The notes under the pieces were generated by a model. The model had not been told where the DNA came from and did not search any database. It saw nothing but the letters and a program-made list of their open reading frames with translations. A stretch of DNA of 64,000 nucleotides, from assembly GCA_018223185.1 (NCBI GenBank), contig JAAEYW010000002.1, positions 62,001 through 126,000 of the forward strand. Direction: 5' to 3'. Origin of the DNA: Oceanospirillales bacterium (lineage in GTDB: Bacteria > Pseudomonadota > Gammaproteobacteria > Pseudomonadales > Balneatricaceae). The stretch's first letter is position 1. Each line of letters starts with the position of its first letter. This document shows positions 51,387-60,911 of the stretch, piece after piece. A program made the translations under genes and the position numbers.

Positions 51387-53645
51387 CTACGTGTGTGTGC
51401 TGTCGTTAAATAATAGCTGCTTTGATGCAAGAAACTGCTGCCCCAGCTGGCGAATGGCGGTTGCATTATCCTGCTCAAGAACCTCAGCGAGGAGTAATTC
51501 TGCCTGCTCTCTGGAGACCCCACGCAGAATCCATTTGATCAGCGGAATCTTCGCCGCACTCATACTCAGTTGCTGAATCCCCATACCCAGCAGCAGCGTT
51601 ACCGCAACCGGATCTGATGCCATTTCGCCACAGACACTCACGGGCAGATTCATCTTCTTCGCCATACTGCTGATACGCACCAGTTCGTGCAACACAGCCG
51701 GATGCAGAGAATCGTACCATTTACCCACCAGCGGACTGTTGCGATCCAGCGCCAGAAGGTACTGACTGAGATCGTTGGTACCGATAGAGATAAAATCCAG
51801 TTTGTTTCGCCAGAAAGGCAGCAGAGCAATACAGCTGGGAACCTCCACCATAATACCCACCTTGGGCCGACAGACTGGCACCCCCTCCTCAATCAACTGA
51901 TGGTGCACTTCACTGAGTATTGCCAGACACTGATCCAGCTGTTCCGTTGAAGCGATCATCGGTAACATCAGATGCACATGCTCACTACCGGCAGCAGCCC
52001 TCATGAATGCCCGTAACTGTGTGATTAACAAAGGCTGATTATCCAGAATATAGCGGATACCCCGCCACCCGAGTGCCGGATTATCCTCTTTAACCATCGG
52101 CAGATATGAGAGAGGCTTGTCTGCACCAATATCCAGAGTGCGAAAATAGACAGGTTTGTCTTTATAGTGGCTGATCAGGCTACGGTATATTTTTTCCTGG
52201 TCATCTTCCGAGGGCAGACTGGACCTGACCATAAAGGGGACTTCGGTACGAAACAGTCCAATACCTTCTGCGCCGAACTTCAGTCCAGGAAGAACATCCG
52301 CCTGCAGTCCTGAGTTGGCTAGCAGCGTCACTCGGACATTGTCTGTGGTCACCGCCGGCAGCTGGCTGTCTGCCTGTAGACGGCTCGCCAGTGACTGTCT
52401 TTCAGAGATAATACGTTTGTACTCTCTGAGGGTCGATCTTCCGGGAGAACAGATTACCTGACCTGCATCACCATCAACCACCATCTGCTCATTGTTCTGA
52501 ACCGAAACATCGCCGGTTCCCATCACTGCCGGAATACCCAGGGCGTTGGCGAAAACAGCGATATGAGACAACGAACCACCCGCATAACAGACAATACCCG
52601 CCAGTCGGTCAGTGGCCAGGTTAACAATATCAGACACACTGATATGGTCACCCACCAGGATTAAAGGATCACTCCCTGACGGCGTATCCGGCTCAGAGGT
52701 CCGCTGCCAGATCTGATAAAGCTTAGCGCCCAGATGTTCAATATCCTCATGACGGGCGCGCAGATACGGGTCATCCATCTCTTTGAACTTATCGGAGAAA
52801 AAACTGACCGACTGCCGTACGGCCCAGGGTAACTGAAACCCGGCAGCAACCTCATCCAGAATCCGCTGTTCAAATGTAGCGTCGTTCAACAGCATCTGAT
52901 AAGCATCCAGTACTGAAGCCAGGCCCTCTCCCAGCGTATCCTTTACCGTATCCCGCTCCTGCCGGAGCTCATCCATCGCTTCGGCTTTCAGGCTGACCCA
53001 GCGCTGCTGTTCTGCGGCAACATCATCGGTTTTCAGCTTCTGAATTTCGGATAACTTAGACTCTTTGCGAATAAACGCTTTCCCGAGGGCAACCCCCTGT
53101 GCACCACTTATCCCGTGATATAACTTTACCTGCGAGGGCGTCACAAACAGGTCTTTTGAATAGGTGGCTATCAGCATCGCCAGATGTGTTGCCAGCGTTG
53201 AAAGTAAAGCAACATAATCGGACAGCAGTGCCTCAGAGCGACGACTCTGCACTACCAGAACACCATTCACCTGAGCCCTATAAACTAAAGGCACACCGCA
53301 AAAACTGTGAAACTGCTCCTCTGCAGAGTTCGCGACATAATAATAACCAGGATGCTGATCCGGCTCTTTAATATTAATCGTATTCTGTAGTTGCATCACC
53401 TGACCAACCAGGCCCTGCTTAGAGGGTATAACAACCGGATGCTTACGAATCAGACCCCGGCTGGCAACCAGTCTCAGACTATCATCGGGCTGTCTCAGGT
53501 AAAGACTGCACACATCAACCAACAGCGTTTCACTGATAGCATCAACAATGTGCTGCACCTGAGCTTCAATGGTATTCGCTTTAGCTGCTGACTGAATGAT
53601 CTGTGTGAGTTTAGTGAACGCACTCTCACTGGAATTCTGATTCAT
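51387..53645 (-). CDS. ptsP: Nitrogen PTS enzyme I, PtsP
   Basis: Starts the regulatory nitrogen phosphotransferase chain by taking phosphate from PEP. The 752 residues contain a GAF domain (about 15-160, ETLLVDVCSLYLRQPDDSLRL), the PEP-utiliser N-terminal domain, the catalytic His in GGSLSHIAVFANALGIPA, and the TIM-barrel PEP-binding domain with GAEGIGLFRTEVPFM, FRTLDIGADKPL and VCGEMASDP. It is first in the run ptsP-mgtC-like-QEGLA. In many relatives ptsP follows rppH, which is not seen here. Confidence 0.95.
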   Translation of the reverse strand: MNQNSSESAFTKLTQIIQSAAKANTIEAQVQHIVDAISETLLVDVCSLYLRQPDDSLRLVASRGLIRKHPVVIPSKQGLVGQVMQLQNTINIKEPDQHPGYYYVANSAEEQFHSFCGVPLVYRAQVNGVLVVQSRRSEALLSDYVALLSTLATHLAMLIATYSKDLFVTPSQVKLYHGISGAQGVALGKAFIRKESKLSEIQKLKTDDVAAEQQRWVSLKAEAMDELRQERDTVKDTLGEGLASVLDAYQMLLNDATFEQRILDEVAAGFQLPWAVRQSVSFFSDKFKEMDDPYLRARHEDIEHLGAKLYQIWQRTSEPDTPSGSDPLILVGDHISVSDIVNLATDRLAGIVCYAGGSLSHIAVFANALGIPAVMGTGDVSVQNNEQMVVDGDAGQVICSPGRSTLREYKRIISERQSLASRLQADSQLPAVTTDNVRVTLLANSGLQADVLPGLKFGAEGIGLFRTEVPFMVRSSLPSEDDQEKIYRSLISHYKDKPVYFRTLDIGADKPLSYLPMVKEDNPALGWRGIRYILDNQPLLITQLRAFMRAAAGSEHVHLMLPMIASTEQLDQCLAILSEVHHQLIEEGVPVCRPKVGIMVEVPSCIALLPFWRNKLDFISIGTNDLSQYLLALDRNSPLVGKWYDSLHPAVLHELVRISSMAKKMNLPVSVCGEMASDPVAVTLLLGMGIQQLSMSAAKIPLIKWILRGVSREQAELLLAEVLEQDNATAIRQLGQQFLASKQLLFNDSTHT

Positions 53646-53856
53646 AACACTTGCCCTGGATCGACAACCCGATCAACGTTAACTTACGGCCTGTTCACAA
53701 TATGACTATAGTGAAACGGGCAACAACTTCCCTTCTACATTGAGTTTATAGCGTTCCCGAAGCATCATGACAATCAATTAAAATCACAGTAGCCAACTGA
53801 CGGGGCAGAGTCAGCTTAATGACTCCGAAACAGCCCGACAACGAGCCTCAGACGAC

Positions 53857-55386
53857 TCAGTTTAACACCGGGGCATTACACGACTTCTCCGAACTGAGCA
53901 GCATAAAACCGATACGGTACTCGCCACGGTCGGTATACTGATAGGGAGCCCGGATATAACGTTGCACAGCATCACTGACAGAAATCCCGAGGGAGTCGAG
54001 ATAATGGGCCAGGCCGGCCGGCATATCATCCTGACGGGTTGCTTTCCAGACGATCAGACACTGTCCTTCAGCGGTGACCTCACTCCCTTGCGGGTCAGCA
54101 AAAAAGAGGGCAGTTTTCGGACTCAGCAGCCGTGCTCCGTCAAAATAGAGCCCTATATTGGCAGAGGTCAGATTGCTGTCGCCAATAATAGTACCCGCAG
54201 TAAAGCCTTCCTGTTTCAGCTGTTCCGCAAGCTCCGCAGAGGGATACTGCATCCGGTTTACATTGCGCTGAACATAGGGCGCCAGCCAGAACTGACTGAA
54301 CCTCAGGACGATTACAATTACCGCAAAGAATATAAGCACAGACCTCAACAGCGTCTCACGGCGGGGGGAAAAGCCTGAGGCTTCGGCTCTGCTGAGCAGA
54401 TACAGAGGAAACATAATCAACAGTGGCTGAAACCAGCGGCTCTGAAACTGGGTAGTCCCAAACACCACGATCAACACCATACAGACCAATACCGCAGCGA
54501 TGAGAAAGCGAGCGGCCAGAAGTCGGTGTATATTTGCATTATTGGCCGATAATGGCCGGTAAATGGAAGGAAAAAGCAGTGTCAGCACCAGCCACACCAG
54601 AATCAGGAACTCAGCTGAGTTCTTCGCCAGACTGGAAAAACCGCTGACGACACCCTTCAGATAACCTGTCTCTCTGCCCTCTCCCACCTGGTTGCTGATA
54701 AAAGCCCTGATTTCATCCAGATGCTCAATAGCCCAGAACATGTGCGGTAGAAACAGCAACAACGCAATAACACCTGAAATGATAATACGCCAGTCGCCAA
54801 CCACGCTGCGGTATTCCCGTATCGACAGGGCCGCAAGCAGCAGACTCAGGGCGAACAGGCCGAAACTGTATTTAGCCAGCATCCCTGCAGCCAGCAACAC
54901 ACCCAGCACTATATAGCCAGAAAGGGAACGCTTCTGACAGATCCGTATCGCGGTATAGAAGGTAGCAGATGCAATCGCCGTAGCCAGTACCGTATGGGTC
55001 AGATCTCTGACCGACTCCCAGGCGATACTGGGAATCAGAAACAGAGAAAAAGCAGCCAGAATCGCTATGCGCTGATTTTCAATAAGTTTACCGGCCGTCA
55101 GCCAGCTGAACAGATAGATACAAAACAGCAGCAGCGATTTAAGCAGCGCCAGAGCAAAAACCCCTTCCCCGAACGCCTGGAAAAAAAGCCACTGTAACCA
55201 GCTATACAATGGTGGCTGAGTGTTATATCCCAGTTCAAGTTGCTGCCCCAGAATCAGCTGTTCGGCTTCATCCAGCTCCAGTGTGCCACCCATAGCCAGA
55301 CGCACAAGCAGATGAACCAACACATATCCGGCCAGTAAATATAAAAAGTGACGGGGTGATGCAGTTGCTTTAACAGAGAGGGACAC
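53857..55386 (-). CDS. GT39 (ArnT-like) membrane glycosyltransferase
   Basis: 509 residues with about 11-12 membrane helices and the PMT_2/GT39 pattern: an acidic pair in the first periplasmic loop (TLELDEAEQLILGQQ) and QPPLYSWLQ a little later, followed by WESVRDLTHTVLAT. It transfers a sugar from a polyprenyl phosphate donor to a lipid or protein on the periplasmic side; acceptor unknown. The soluble C-terminal domain (about 380-509) has a few Cys. It lies 211 bases before ptsP, in the same direction; the gap shows nothing definite. Confidence 0.9.
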   Translation of the reverse strand: MSLSVKATASPRHFLYLLAGYVLVHLLVRLAMGGTLELDEAEQLILGQQLELGYNTQPPLYSWLQWLFFQAFGEGVFALALLKSLLLFCIYLFSWLTAGKLIENQRIAILAAFSLFLIPSIAWESVRDLTHTVLATAIASATFYTAIRICQKRSLSGYIVLGVLLAAGMLAKYSFGLFALSLLLAALSIREYRSVVGDWRIIISGVIALLLFLPHMFWAIEHLDEIRAFISNQVGEGRETGYLKGVVSGFSSLAKNSAEFLILVWLVLTLLFPSIYRPLSANNANIHRLLAARFLIAAVLVCMVLIVVFGTTQFQSRWFQPLLIMFPLYLLSRAEASGFSPRRETLLRSVLIFFAVIVIVLRFSQFWLAPYVQRNVNRMQYPSAELAEQLKQEGFTAGTIIGDSNLTSANIGLYFDGARLLSPKTALFFADPQGSEVTAEGQCLIVWKATRQDDMPAGLAHYLDSLGISVSDAVQRYIRAPYQYTDRGEYRIGFMLLSSEKSCNAPVLN

Positions 55387-55615
55387 CGGCAGTCCTTAAT
55401 CCGAAGAAATAGAGTTAACTATGTTATCACTGAGACAAGGGAAACCGAATACTGTTATTACGGAGGCCATTTTTCAACCTGCATAAGGCCGTTTGAACAC
55501 AGCAACCTGATCTGAAAAGCCAAAACCGTCGTAAATTCTGTGAATAAGTCCGAATCAATCAGAACTCTGTGGGTATTGCGGGCTTAATAATAGTTAATCG
55601 CTTCAGGTGACTGAT

Positions 55616-56377
55616 ATGAAATACCTCCGTTTGATGAAATTGTGGCTGGGATTTGTTTCAGGCATTACGCTCTTTCTGTCAACATACCTTCAGGCAGGCG
55701 ACATTGTGAATTATCAGGTCAACGGTGTCAGTTATGAGGGTTATTACAGCAGCCCGGCAGAGAACGCTCCATTGGTGCTTCTGGTCCATGACTGGGATGG
55801 TTGAACCGACTATGAGATCAAACGGGCAGAGATGCTGACTGACATGGGTTATTCAGTATTTGCAGCTGACCTGTTTGGTGCTGGCATAAGGCCTGCGGAA
55901 GTCATTGACAAAAAACAACATACCGGCGAGCTGTATAAAGACCGTGCAAAGATGAGAGCACTGCTTGAGGGTGCTATGGAAAAAGCCAGACAACTGGGGG
56001 CTGACACTCACAACAGCGTAGCTATGGGCTACTGTTTTGGTGGCGCGGCTGTTTTAGAGATGGCGCGCTCAGGCGCCCCGATGAAAGGTTTTGCTACGTT
56101 TCATGGAGGACTGGTAACACCTGACAACCAGGATTATTCAAAAACACAGGGCGCGTTGCTGATTATGCATGGCAGCGCAGACAGCGCTATCACAATGAAT
56201 CAGTTTGCCTCCCTGGCCACCGAGCTTGAAAACAGCAACGTTGCACATGAGATGATCACCTATAGCGGTGCACCGCATGCGTTTACTGTATTTGGCACTG
56301 AGCGTTACCGTGAGGACGCGGACAGGAAGTCATGGCAGCGTTTCAGCAACTTCCTGGCAACTACACTGAAAAACTGA
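55616..56377 (+). pseudogene. Dienelactone hydrolase family gene with in-frame TGA
   Basis: Secreted alpha/beta hydrolase of the dienelactone hydrolase family, interrupted once. From ATG 55616 (AGGTG upstream) a signal peptide (LWLGFVSGITLFLSTYLQAG) leads into LVLLVHDWDG, then TGA at 55802-55804, and the same frame continues TDYEIKRAEMLTDMGYSVFAADLFG to 56377. Relatives have Gly-Leu-Thr at the break, so a single TTA-to-TGA change explains it. The triad is otherwise intact: Cys in MGYCFGG, Asp in MHGSADS, His in SGAPHAF. Recent nonsense mutation, readthrough or a base error are all possible; internal initiation at 55832 would lack the signal and first strands. Confidence 0.85.
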
Positions 56378-56408
56378 GCAGGGCTGTCAGCATATGCATC
56401 TGGCAGCA

Positions 56409-57056
56409 TCAGAGTTCAGGGTCGACTCTGTTGCTGTCAGAGGTGTTGATGCGATACCAGCCGGCAATACTGTAACGGTCAGTCATGGTCGGCAGCACCT
56501 CATGGGGAAACTCTTCACTGAGGAAAACCACCAGCGTACCAAACTCAGGCTTAACACTCAGCAGAGGTTTATTGCTTTTTTCCGGATAGATAAGCAGCTC
56601 ACCACCGTCTGCATCGGTCCAGTCAGGATTAAGGTAAGTAACCACTGTCAGCACCCGATTCTGCTGGCCTCGGAAAGCATCGAGATGGACTTTATAAAAA
56701 TCTCCGGCACGATAGTGTGCGTAATGACTCTCAAATGAAAACAATCCCAGAAACAGTCTTCTGTTAAGCGCCTGCTGCAGACCATCAGCCCACAAAAGCC
56801 AGTCCTGGCCGGCGGTCGTGGATTGATCAATCCAGCAGATTTCATCGCGGCGAATCGTTTCAATATTTTTATGATCGGCCTGACGTCCAATACCTGCACG
56901 GCTGAAACTATCTTCCGGAAGACTCCTCACTTCAGAAGCCAGCGCTACGCCAAGCGCTTCAGGCAGGGCATTACGGATAACACAATAACCCTGTTGATAA
57001 ATCTCATTAGCGATGCGGTCAAATAACTCGCTGGCTGACATCTGCGTGCTTCCCAT
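56409..57056 (-). CDS. 2OG-Fe(II) oxygenase
   Basis: Iron- and 2-oxoglutarate-dependent dioxygenase of the prolyl 4-hydroxylase-like group, 215 residues. Iron ligands H and D are in YKVHLDAF, the distal His in EFPHEVLP, and the 2-oxoglutarate Arg in DRYSIAGWYR; GGELLIYP is the usual strand between them. The substrate is unknown; bacterial members hydroxylate proteins or small molecules. Convergent with the hydrolase gene; a 14-bp hairpin lies beyond its start. Confidence 0.92.
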   Translation of the reverse strand: MGSTQMSASELFDRIANEIYQQGYCVIRNALPEALGVALASEVRSLPEDSFSRAGIGRQADHKNIETIRRDEICWIDQSTTAGQDWLLWADGLQQALNRRLFLGLFSFESHYAHYRAGDFYKVHLDAFRGQQNRVLTVVTYLNPDWTDADGGELLIYPEKSNKPLLSVKPEFGTLVVFLSEEFPHEVLPTMTDRYSIAGWYRINTSDSNRVDPEL

Positions 57057-57147
57057 TTGTCACACTACTTAGAAAAGCGCATTTGATAGAAAAACAACGC
57101 TACCAGCAATCTATTTCTGCTCAAACACCTGAAGCGGAATGATAAAA

Positions 57148-57179
57148 ACAGAAAGGGCCGCTATAGCGGCCCTTTCTGT
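57148..57179. terminator. Perfect 14-bp hairpin between two reverse-strand genes
   Basis: ACAGAAAGGGCCGC, loop TATA, GCGGCCCTTTCTGT. It follows the winged-helix gene stop (57196) by 16 bases on the reverse strand. The CTTTCTGT arm is pyrimidine-rich but there is no true T-run. Confidence 0.6.
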
Positions 57180-57195
57180 ACAGAATAATCAGCTT

Positions 57196-57729
57196 TCAGC
57201 TGCGACGATCAGCAGGGCTTCCACGGCGCTCGCTGCGCCCGAATGTTGGCGCAACGTCGGTGCTGCGAACATAGCCGACGACACATCGCTCAGGATCGAT
57301 AACTTCGCTTAACACTTCCCGCCACTTGTCAGAGTTCAATAACACGTGCGAAGAGTCGCTGAACTCAAGCCAGCCATTCTCAACCATCGCTTTGACTTTA
57401 CGGCGTACGGTCTCATAAGGGATGCCGGTGGCAATACTGATTGAATGATTGTTGCAGGAAAAACCGGCCACTTCCTGACGATCCTGTGCCTCTTCACGCT
57501 GACGCAGAGCCCACAGTGAGATTACATTAAAAATTATCGCTGATTTGATATCACCATCGAAAACCCGGTAACAACGGATCAGAAAATCGGTTGAAAAAGA
57601 AACAAAGCCCAGCTTCTGAGCCAGCTCATCGGCATCATAACTGGCACGCAGGCTAGTTGGCATACCCCCTCCACACATAGATTTTTTAGTGTCTTCTGAA
57701 CCGGCCCTGTGAGCAGTATCCTTATCCAT
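57196..57729 (-). CDS. Winged-helix putative regulator
   Basis: 177 residues, not a member of a family I can name. AAGGGGGGAG precedes the ATG, an unusually strong ribosome site. The central part has a winged helix-turn-helix (ISIATGIPYETVRRKVKAMVENGWLEF), like MarR/GntR-type DNA-binding domains, preceded by a helical region (FLIRCYRVFDGDIKSAIIFNVI) that may dimerise. The N-terminal 30 residues and the basic, Ser/Arg-rich C-terminus look disordered. Transcribed away from the next small gene. Confidence 0.78.
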   Translation of the reverse strand: MDKDTAHRAGSEDTKKSMCGGGMPTSLRASYDADELAQKLGFVSFSTDFLIRCYRVFDGDIKSAIIFNVISLWALRQREEAQDRQEVAGFSCNNHSISIATGIPYETVRRKVKAMVENGWLEFSDSSHVLLNSDKWREVLSEVIDPERCVVGYVRSTDVAPTFGRSERRGSPADRRS

Positions 57730-57907
57730 CTCCCCCCCTTAATTATAATTCTGTGTACAAATCCGTTTTACTTATACAGTTCACTGATTCAGCGGCTCAA
57801 TCAAACAGATCTCTCATTTTGAGTATAAAACAGAACATATACTATTCCGCCCCTGTCAGACAACAAAAACCCCGTATTTAATAGGAAATTTAACCTCTGA
57901 AACTGTT

Positions 57908-57935
57908 TTGTCATAATTTTATAAGAAACTATATC
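57908..57935 (+). promoter_or_regulatory. Possible promoter of the small gene at 57963
   Basis: TTGTCA (57908-57913), 16-base spacer, TATATC (57930-57935). Confidence 0.45.
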
Positions 57936-57962
57936 GGCTAAATAAAAGAAAGGTTTAAAACA

Positions 57963-58166
57963 ATGAAGACAAATTCAGTTGAACATCAAATAGAGCAACT
58001 GGTGCGTGATGACCACAGCGCCGAACAGATTATCAGTATTATCGACCTGCCAGCCGATCAGGTAATGTCACTGTATCGAGACTATATTGAGCAGCGTAAA
58101 CAGCAACAGCTAAGGGCTTCAAACCAGCACAATCAGGCAACATATGCCATGAGTCTGCACGCCTGA
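57963..58166 (+). CDS. Small hypothetical protein
   Basis: 67 residues, soluble, mostly helical (HQIEQLVRDDHSAEQIISII, LPADQVMSLYRDYIEQRKQQQ). GAAAGG precedes the ATG by about seven bases, and a promoter-like pair lies upstream. The middle segment AEQIISIIDLPADQVMSLYRD could be a helix-turn-helix, but is too short to classify. No family recognised; 158 bases of non-coding DNA separate it from the cytochrome gene. Confidence 0.6.
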   Translation: MKTNSVEHQIEQLVRDDHSAEQIISIIDLPADQVMSLYRDYIEQRKQQQLRASNQHNQATYAMSLHA

Positions 58167-58324
58167 AAGCCTCTTTGCTCTACATCATTTTTTTACGATT
58201 CAGCTTCGATTAAGACCTTTAGTGGTATTTACAGAAAGTAGTCATATGCATACACTGCGATGACTAAAATTCCAGAGCTGGTTAAACGGCAGCGATAAAC
58301 GGATACTAATAAAGGTGAGATGAG

Positions 58325-58630
58325 ATGAAAAAAACAATGATCCTGGCAGTCACTGCCATGCTGATGACGCCCGTTGCTGCTATGGCAGAACGCGATGGTG
58401 CTACCCTGTATAACACTAAATGCATGGCGTGCCACATGACTGGCGCTGCCGGTGCACCTATCGTTGGTAATGCAAGTCAGTGGGGGCCTCGCGCAGCAAT
58501 GGGTATTGATGCACTTGTGGCATCAGCAACTAAGGGCATCAACGCAATGCCTCCAAAAGGCACCTGCATGGACTGTACAGAGAGCGAGCTGAAAGGCGCT
58601 ATTCAGTACATGATCGATAATTCTAAGTAA
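58325..58630 (+). CDS. Cytochrome c5 family protein
   Basis: Small periplasmic electron carrier, 101 residues. Signal peptide MKKTMILAVTAMLMTPVAAMA, cleavage after AMA; one haem site CMACH with a Met ligand later (NAMPPKG) and the extra CMDC pair near the C-terminus, which is the hallmark of cytochrome c5 (a disulfide). AGGTGAG precedes the ATG. Single-gene unit ending in a strong terminator. Confidence 0.93.
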   Translation: MKKTMILAVTAMLMTPVAAMAERDGATLYNTKCMACHMTGAAGAPIVGNASQWGPRAAMGIDALVASATKGINAMPPKGTCMDCTESELKGAIQYMIDNSK

Positions 58631-58644
58631 CAGAGTTTAAAGAT

Positions 58645-58675
58645 AAAAAAACCCGGCCAGTGTGCCGGGTTTTTT
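58645..58675. terminator. Bidirectional terminator between cytochrome c5 and pomB
   Basis: A-run, stem ACCCGGC / GCCGGGT with loop CAGTGT, then five Ts. It lies between two convergent genes and can serve both. Confidence 0.85.
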
Positions 58676-58706
58676 ATGCTTTGCAAACAATCCACAAGGG
58701 CTTAGC

Positions 58707-59660
58707 TCAGAACACATCCTGCGGATCTAACGGACCGAACTCCTTATCTCCCGCTCCCTGAGCTTTGAGTTTTTCCAGCGCTTCAGGATCACTCCCTTTC
58801 TGAATAACAATTTCGACCCGACGGTTCATACCGCGATTTTCAGCGGTGTTGTTTGGCGCAAGAGGCTTACTATCAGCAAAACCGGTAATGGTAAAACGTG
58901 ACTGATCGATACGTGGATCAGCAAACAGCTCATGTCCAACGGCCAGCGCCCGGGCAGTCGACAATCCCCAGTTAGACTCATACTGCCCGCCGGATACCGG
59001 GATATTATCGGAGTGCCCTTCGATTGAAACTTTGCCACCTACATTGAGTAACACATCCCGAATCTTGGCAATGACGGGGATATAGGCAAACTTTAACTCA
59101 GCAGAGCCGGATTCAAATGAGCCCTTCTCCTTAACCCGGATAACAATCTTCCGGCCATCGGTATCGATCTCAACACTCCCCTGCCCTATCTCCTGACGTA
59201 AAGCAGCAGCAAACTCAACAGCCTCTTTCTTCGCTTCAGCTTCAGCCTGAGCCTCCATCTGCTGCAGCATCTGCTGTAAATTGTCTGCTGTTTCACCTTC
59301 AAGCTTATCCCTGATCTCAGACTCTCCCTCTTTAGTCCTGACATCCAGTGTCTGCAAATCGTTACTAAGGGTCATCTGTCTGACTTCATTCAGGGGCGTT
59401 GGCTCCGGACGGCCGGGGCTGAATTCCTGAGCAATAATACTGGTGCCCTTGGGAATATCCTGTACTTTAATCTGATTCTGCACCCCGAATGCTTCGCGCA
59501 TTGAGCCCGCCAGTTGCTTAAACTTCAGTACATCCATCTCCGAAAATGAGAGCAACAACACAAAAAAGCACATCAGCAGAGACATCAGATCAGCAAAGGT
59601 CGCCAGCCATCCGGGTAAGCCTGCCGCACAGGGGGGACATTCGAGCTCTTCATCACTCAT
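58707..59660 (-). CDS. pomB: Flagellar stator protein PomB/MotB
   Basis: Peptidoglycan-anchored stator subunit. The 317 residues have one membrane helix with the ion-binding Asp in PGWLATFADLMSLLMCFFVLLLSFSEMD (given here only as the start and end of the helix, about residues 17-44), a long charged linker, and the C-terminal OmpA-like domain with IEGHSDNIPVSGG and NWGLSTARA. The C-F-F-V-L-L pattern after the Asp is that of sodium-driven PomB rather than proton-driven MotB; this is by recall. It follows pomA by 14 bases. Confidence 0.92.
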   Translation of the reverse strand: MSDEELECPPCAAGLPGWLATFADLMSLLMCFFVLLLSFSEMDVLKFKQLAGSMREAFGVQNQIKVQDIPKGTSIIAQEFSPGRPEPTPLNEVRQMTLSNDLQTLDVRTKEGESEIRDKLEGETADNLQQMLQQMEAQAEAEAKKEAVEFAAALRQEIGQGSVEIDTDGRKIVIRVKEKGSFESGSAELKFAYIPVIAKIRDVLLNVGGKVSIEGHSDNIPVSGGQYESNWGLSTARALAVGHELFADPRIDQSRFTITGFADSKPLAPNNTAENRGMNRRVEIVIQKGSDPEALEKLKAQGAGDKEFGPLDPQDVF

Positions 59661-59674
59661 CAGCGTCTGTCCCT

Positions 59675-60439
59675 TTAAGCTTCTTCAGCGGCAGGTGCAC
59701 GCTTAGACTCAGGCAGATAGTTGCGCAGCATCTGCTCAATCACCCGGGGGTTCTGGCCCGCCTGTATTGCTAATAAACCATCGATAATCAACGCCTGATT
59801 CAAAGATTCCTCGTCTTTGCGACCAGACAGCTTATCGGCAATGGGCAGGGCGATCATCGTCGCTATAATCGCACCATAAAGGGTCGTCAGCAGCGCCACA
59901 GCCATCGCAGGACCAATCGACTTCGGATCCGACATGTTAGACAACATCTGCACCAGTCCCACCAGCGTACCGATCATCCCCATCGCAGGCGCTACATCAC
60001 CCATCGCCGAAAAAATGGAGATACTGGTCTGATGACGCTCAGTGGTCAGCTTCATCTCTTTATTCAGTAAGGTTTTTACAACCTCGGGATCATGCCCGTC
60101 CACCAGCAACTGAATACCGCGCTGCATAAAATCACTGCTGACCTCTTTATCTTCCAGGGAGAGCAACCCCCCCTTTCGCGCAGCATCAGCAAGATCGACA
60201 GTCTCGGTAATAATATCTTCAGGACTGACTGACTTAAACAGAAAGGCTTTGGCAGCAACTTTACCTACGCCGAGAAACTGCCCTAGGGTAAATTTCATCA
60301 GCACAACAAGCAGCATACCCCCAACAACGATCAGCATTGATGGCACGTTGACAAATACACCGGGATCACCACCGAGCACCATCGCCGCGATAACAATGCC
60401 TAATGAACCAATTAATCCAACCAGTGTTGCTAAATCCAC
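59675..60439 (-). CDS. pomA: Flagellar stator protein PomA/MotA
   Basis: Forms the ion channel and the torque-generating contact of the stator with PomB. The 254 residues show four membrane segments (two near the N-terminus, two at about 150-210), the cytoplasmic loop with charged residues that contact the rotor, and the family core MGDVAPAMGMIGTLVGLVQML and ALLTTLYGAIIATMIALPIADKL. Shorter than MotA of E. coli (295 residues), as PomA is. Divergent from xseB over 228 bases without an obvious promoter match. Confidence 0.93.
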   Translation of the reverse strand: MDLATLVGLIGSLGIVIAAMVLGGDPGVFVNVPSMLIVVGGMLLVVLMKFTLGQFLGVGKVAAKAFLFKSVSPEDIITETVDLADAARKGGLLSLEDKEVSSDFMQRGIQLLVDGHDPEVVKTLLNKEMKLTTERHQTSISIFSAMGDVAPAMGMIGTLVGLVQMLSNMSDPKSIGPAMAVALLTTLYGAIIATMIALPIADKLSGRKDEESLNQALIIDGLLAIQAGQNPRVIEQMLRNYLPESKRAPAAEEA

Positions 60440-60667
60440 ACAAATCCCCTTCGTGTATCTGACTGCATCAGCTCTCTGAACGGTCTGAACAGTGATACGT
60501 TATCGCCCGCATAGCGATGAAACTTTAATGTGATGATACCAAAATTTTAACCGGGTTCCCCCTATATCCCTCTGTTTAGAGTACAATTTATGGGTCTGAT
60601 TGACCCTGACCGGCCTGTCCGGTAATTTGTTGCCTTTTAAACGGTTCCAACACCGACGGTATGCTCT

Positions 60668-60907
60668 ATGTGCGCAAAGAAAAAAACACCTGATTTTGAA
60701 ACCTCTCTGTCACAACTGGAAACCATGGTTAACCAGCTGGAGCAGGGCGAACTGTCTCTGGAACAGTCGCTGCAAACCTTTGAACAGGGTGTCCGCTTAA
60801 CCCGTGAGTGCCAGTCCATTCTCGCCGATGCAGAACAGAAAGTGCAGATGCTGATTGAGCAAAATGGGGAGTTGAAAGAGGTTCCCTTTGACCTTCCTGA
60901 GGAGTGA
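60668..60907 (+). CDS. xseB: Exodeoxyribonuclease VII small subunit
   Basis: Small subunit of ExoVII (XseA-XseB) that degrades single-stranded DNA. The 79 residues have the family core [40 protein letters not shown] and [11 protein letters not shown]. No ribosome site is obvious before ATG 60668. It opens the widespread operon xseB-ispA-dxs, with ispA starting five bases after its stop. Confidence 0.95.
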   Translation: MCAKKKTPDFETSLSQLETMVNQLEQGELSLEQSLQTFEQGVRLTRECQSILADAEQKVQMLIEQNGELKEVPFDLPEE

Positions 60908-60911
60908 TCTG

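Noticed and set aside
55802-55804. TGA as selenocysteine
   Set aside because: The codon replaces a Leu in the family, is not at the active site (the catalytic Cys is downstream), and no downstream SECIS-like hairpin was evident.
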